From the NCBI GenBank assembly GCA_028023455.1, contig JAQFVV010006221.1:1184001-1248000 (forward strand): a DNA stretch of 64,000 bases, given 5' to 3'. This stretch comes from Epiperipatus broadwayi (taxonomy: Eukaryota; Onychophora; Udeonychophora; Euonychophora; Peripatidae). Below, piece after piece: positions 61,513-64,000 of the stretch; position 1 is the first letter of the stretch, and each line of letters begins with the position of its first letter. The notes under the pieces were generated by a model. The model was not told the origin of the DNA, did not search any database, and saw only the letters and a program-made list of their open reading frames with translations. A program made the position numbers and the translations under genes.

Positions 61513-63357
61513 TACATCATCACATCACATAAATAATTATAGATTGATAGCGGTAACATCAGTTTTATATAAAGTTTTTTCATATATGGTGGCTACAAGC
61601 ATTGTAAAATGGATGGAAGGGAATAATGTAGTGGGGGAAATGCAAGGAGGTTTTAGATTAGATAGGCATATAAGAGATAGTTTATTTGTAGTTACACAAC
61701 TTATGGATTTGTGTAGGAATTCAGGTAAACAGTTGTATATGAGTTTTATAGATATAGAGAAGGCATATGATAGAGTAAATAGAAATAGATTATGGAAAAG
61801 TTTAATAAATTTGGGAATGGATGGAGCTTTAGTAGATATTATGAAAAAATTATATGAAAATAATTATTATATATATCAATTAGGGAATATAGAATCAGTT
61901 AAAGTTAAAAATGGGGTGAGATTAAGACAAGGATGTCCTTTGTCACCTATTTTGTTTGTATTGTATTTGAGTAAAATGGAAAGAGCAATAGAAAGATTGG
62001 AAAGAGGGATAGAGATACCGTTAATAGGTAGTAAGGCAGTATATATTTTGTCAGGTTTTTTTTTTTTGCTGATGATATATTTTTGTGTGCAGAAAGAAGA
62101 GAAGATATGGAAGTTATGTTGAGAACATGTGCAAGGGTTGGTAAAGAGATGGGGATTAAATTTAGTGAAGAAAAATCAAATATAATGATGGTTAATACTG
62201 GGGAAAGAGAAGATGTAGAATCAAATATAATGATGGTTAATACTGGGGAAAGAGAAGATGTAGAATTTTTGTTGGGGGATATTAGTTAAGTGTGGTGAAT
62301 AGATATAGTTCTTTGGGAATTATTTTAAGTAATCAGAAAAATTATTTGGATGAATGGGAGAAAAAATTGATAAATGAAGCAAAGAAAAGGATTGATAAAG
62401 AAATTAACAGTGTTTTCATATAATAAATATGATGTAGCTAGAATTATATGGACGGAGTTGCAATAGCAGGGTTAACATATGGTAATGATGCATTATATGT
62501 TAGTAATGGGAAATTAAATTACTTAGAAAATGTTCAAAGGGAAGTAGGAAGACATGCATTGGATGCAGATGTATGGACAGCAAAGGAGGCAATTCAAGGA
62601 GAAATGGGATGGTCAAGTTTTCATATGAGAGATGCAAAAAGTAAAATGAAAATGTTTGGTAGATGAGTAAAGGGCAGGTAACAAGATGGGTGAGAAAGAT
62701 AATACAGTATGCAAAAGATTTGGATAAGAATTTATATCTGTATATTTGTATAAAAGATGGGATGATTGTATTAGGAGGATTGTTGAGTGTTATAGTGGTA
62801 TGGAATGGGATAAAAGAATAGATTTACTAATAAAGAATAGGGAGTTAGAGTGATGGAGAACTAGTATGGAGAGTAAAAAGAGTTTAAATATATATAGAAA
62901 TAAAGAAAATATTAGGTGTGAATTAATTTATGATAATAGTAAGGAAAGTAGTTTATTGTTTAAGGCTCGAACAGGATCTTTAGCAACAAAAGAATATACA
63001 TGTAAATGGAAAAATATGGATGATTTATTTTGTAAATTATGTAAGGAAGGAATAGAAAATATTAGACATTTGTTAATTGAATGTAAATGCTTGAAAACTG
63101 AAAGGACACATATAATGAAGTTATGGGAAAATAAATATGAAAAAAGTGATTATACAGAAAGTAGATTATTGGTTTTTATACTGGGTTTGGAAAAAGATAA
63201 GGGGGATTTAGATATAAAGCTGTAGAGTTGACAAAGATTATGTTGTGGAAATGGGATGGAGCAGAATATTGGAAAAATTAGACTGGGGAATGTAAAATTA
63301 AGTAGCTAACAAGTTTTTCTTGGTATAATTGCTGAGTAATTCTTGACTTCATTTAAG
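61513..63357 (+). pseudogene. 5'-truncated LINE: RT and C-terminal zinc-finger region
   Basis: The RT begins NNYRLIAVTSVLYKVF at about 61532, with no upstream endonuclease. Then come QGGFRLDRHIRDSLFVVTQL, MSFIDIEKAYDRVNR (first catalytic aspartate) and RLRQGCPLSPILFVLY. A T homopolymer at 62056-62069 shifts the frame in front of the catalytic pair, so FADD is only read in another frame, which continues as AERREDMEVML. Later blocks in other frames are QREVGRHALDA, QGEMGWSSFHMRDA, and a CKLCKEGIENIRHLLIEC knuckle near 63040. An in-frame 45-bp tandem duplication is at 62176-62265. Wording of the C-terminal blocks resembles tick LINEs as I recall them; the clade is not certain. Confidence 0.85.
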
Positions 63358-63374
63358 GAGTAGCTACAGTACAT
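63358..63374. repeat. Right target-site duplication of the LINE
   Basis: gagtagctacagtacat, directly following the LINE's short 3' untranslated tail. No poly-A tail is evident before it. Confidence 0.75.
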
Positions 63375-64000
63375 CACATTATTATCTCCTTTTACTGACT
63401 TGCTGTGCTGATGAGGCTGTTTTGTTCTGCAAGATTTTGTTTTGAAAATATCAAACAAATTTATTGCTACAAAAATTATGTGTTTACTGTGGGGACATGG
63501 AGAAAAAATTGTGGTCAAGAGAAATAAATTTAATTGGATTTGGAAAGATCAGGAATAATATTAATAATGTTTGGAAAATGTTTCGTTACACCATTTTAAA
63601 TATAAAAGTAAAAAAAAAAATTGTGAGGGTATTACTGCGAGGAGACTTTATAACTAAGTTGTACATAAGATTAGTTGGGTTTTAATAATTTTGATATAAA
63701 AAAATTTTTTTAAATTAAGAACGAAAGTGATTTATTTGAGAAAGAAGATAATGTTTTGAGACCTAATGTTGGGAAACTCATGTTTCGATCACCGTTGAAA
63801 GAAAATAGTTTTTTCCCTTTTATATAATGGAGTCTAAAGAATAGGAAAGGAAGCATAAAGTATTATATATAGAGTAGATGGATTTGAAAAATAAGGAATC
63901 TGGATTGCATTTGTTTCCCACAATATGTGATGTGGCTTATCATTTGAAATGCTTAAATAAGACTAGGAAGAATGTATGAGGTTTATGGTTATATAGACAG
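63375..64000. other. No gene recognised at the right edge
   Basis: GC stays low. A + frame at 63464-63685 (ends RVLLRGDFITKLYIRLVGF) has codon use like the LINE and might be a second LINE scrap, but I could not place it. Confidence 0.3.

Overview
This window reads as AT-rich nuclear DNA of an animal. It has large introns, several classes of decayed retrotransposon, DNA-transposon MITEs, foldback repeats and microsatellites, and no bacterial-style gene layout. The only host gene I can support is a concentrative nucleoside transporter of the SLC28/CNT family on the + strand. It is seen as two internal exons (23869-23996 and 33346-33514) separated by a 9.3 kb intron with matching splice phase. 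Most remaining bases are intron or flanking DNA filled with repeats. The species cannot be named. The very low GC, the Penelope-like, Ty3/gypsy and LINE relics, and the transporter point to an invertebrate metazoan.

Layout. 1-5800: AT-rich DNA with a degraded Penelope-like element (RT tail plus GIY-YIG domain, - strand, about 3040-4085). 5807-7000: two copies of a long-inverted-repeat family that recurs at 32.5, 38, 60.7 and 61.3 kb. 7.0-17.3 kb: mostly featureless. 17.4-23.8 kb: two diverged direct copies of a 2.6 kb segment, the second ending just before the first exon. 24-27.6 kb: foldback elements, a 123-bp tandem array and a hAT-like element. 28.9-30.4 kb: Ty3/gypsy gag-pol fossil. 32-35 kb: hairpin MITEs and the second exon. 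35.1-37.15 kb: decayed LINE on the - strand. 37.9-41.05 kb: foldback and SINE-like repeats. 41468-50202: a large LTR-type element with 2.5 kb direct repeats and an antisense coiled-coil ORF. 50.6-51.6 kb: more SINE-like units. 51809-51994: a SPIN-like hAT MITE with a perfect 8-bp target duplication. 52-59 kb: mostly featureless DNA with a tRNA-like SINE and a minisatellite. 59.3-61.5 kb: hairpins, an ATT microsatellite and repeat arms. 61513-63357: a 5'-truncated LINE bounded by 17-bp target duplications.

The transporter exons are the only part likely to be under coding constraint. Nearly all other reading frames are chance frames or broken mobile-element genes. The strongest signals for follow-up are the SPIN-like MITE (a family known for horizontal transfer), the long-LTR element with its antisense ORF, and three elements that share a hammerhead-ribozyme-like CTGA(A/T)GA, hairpin, AAAC layout.
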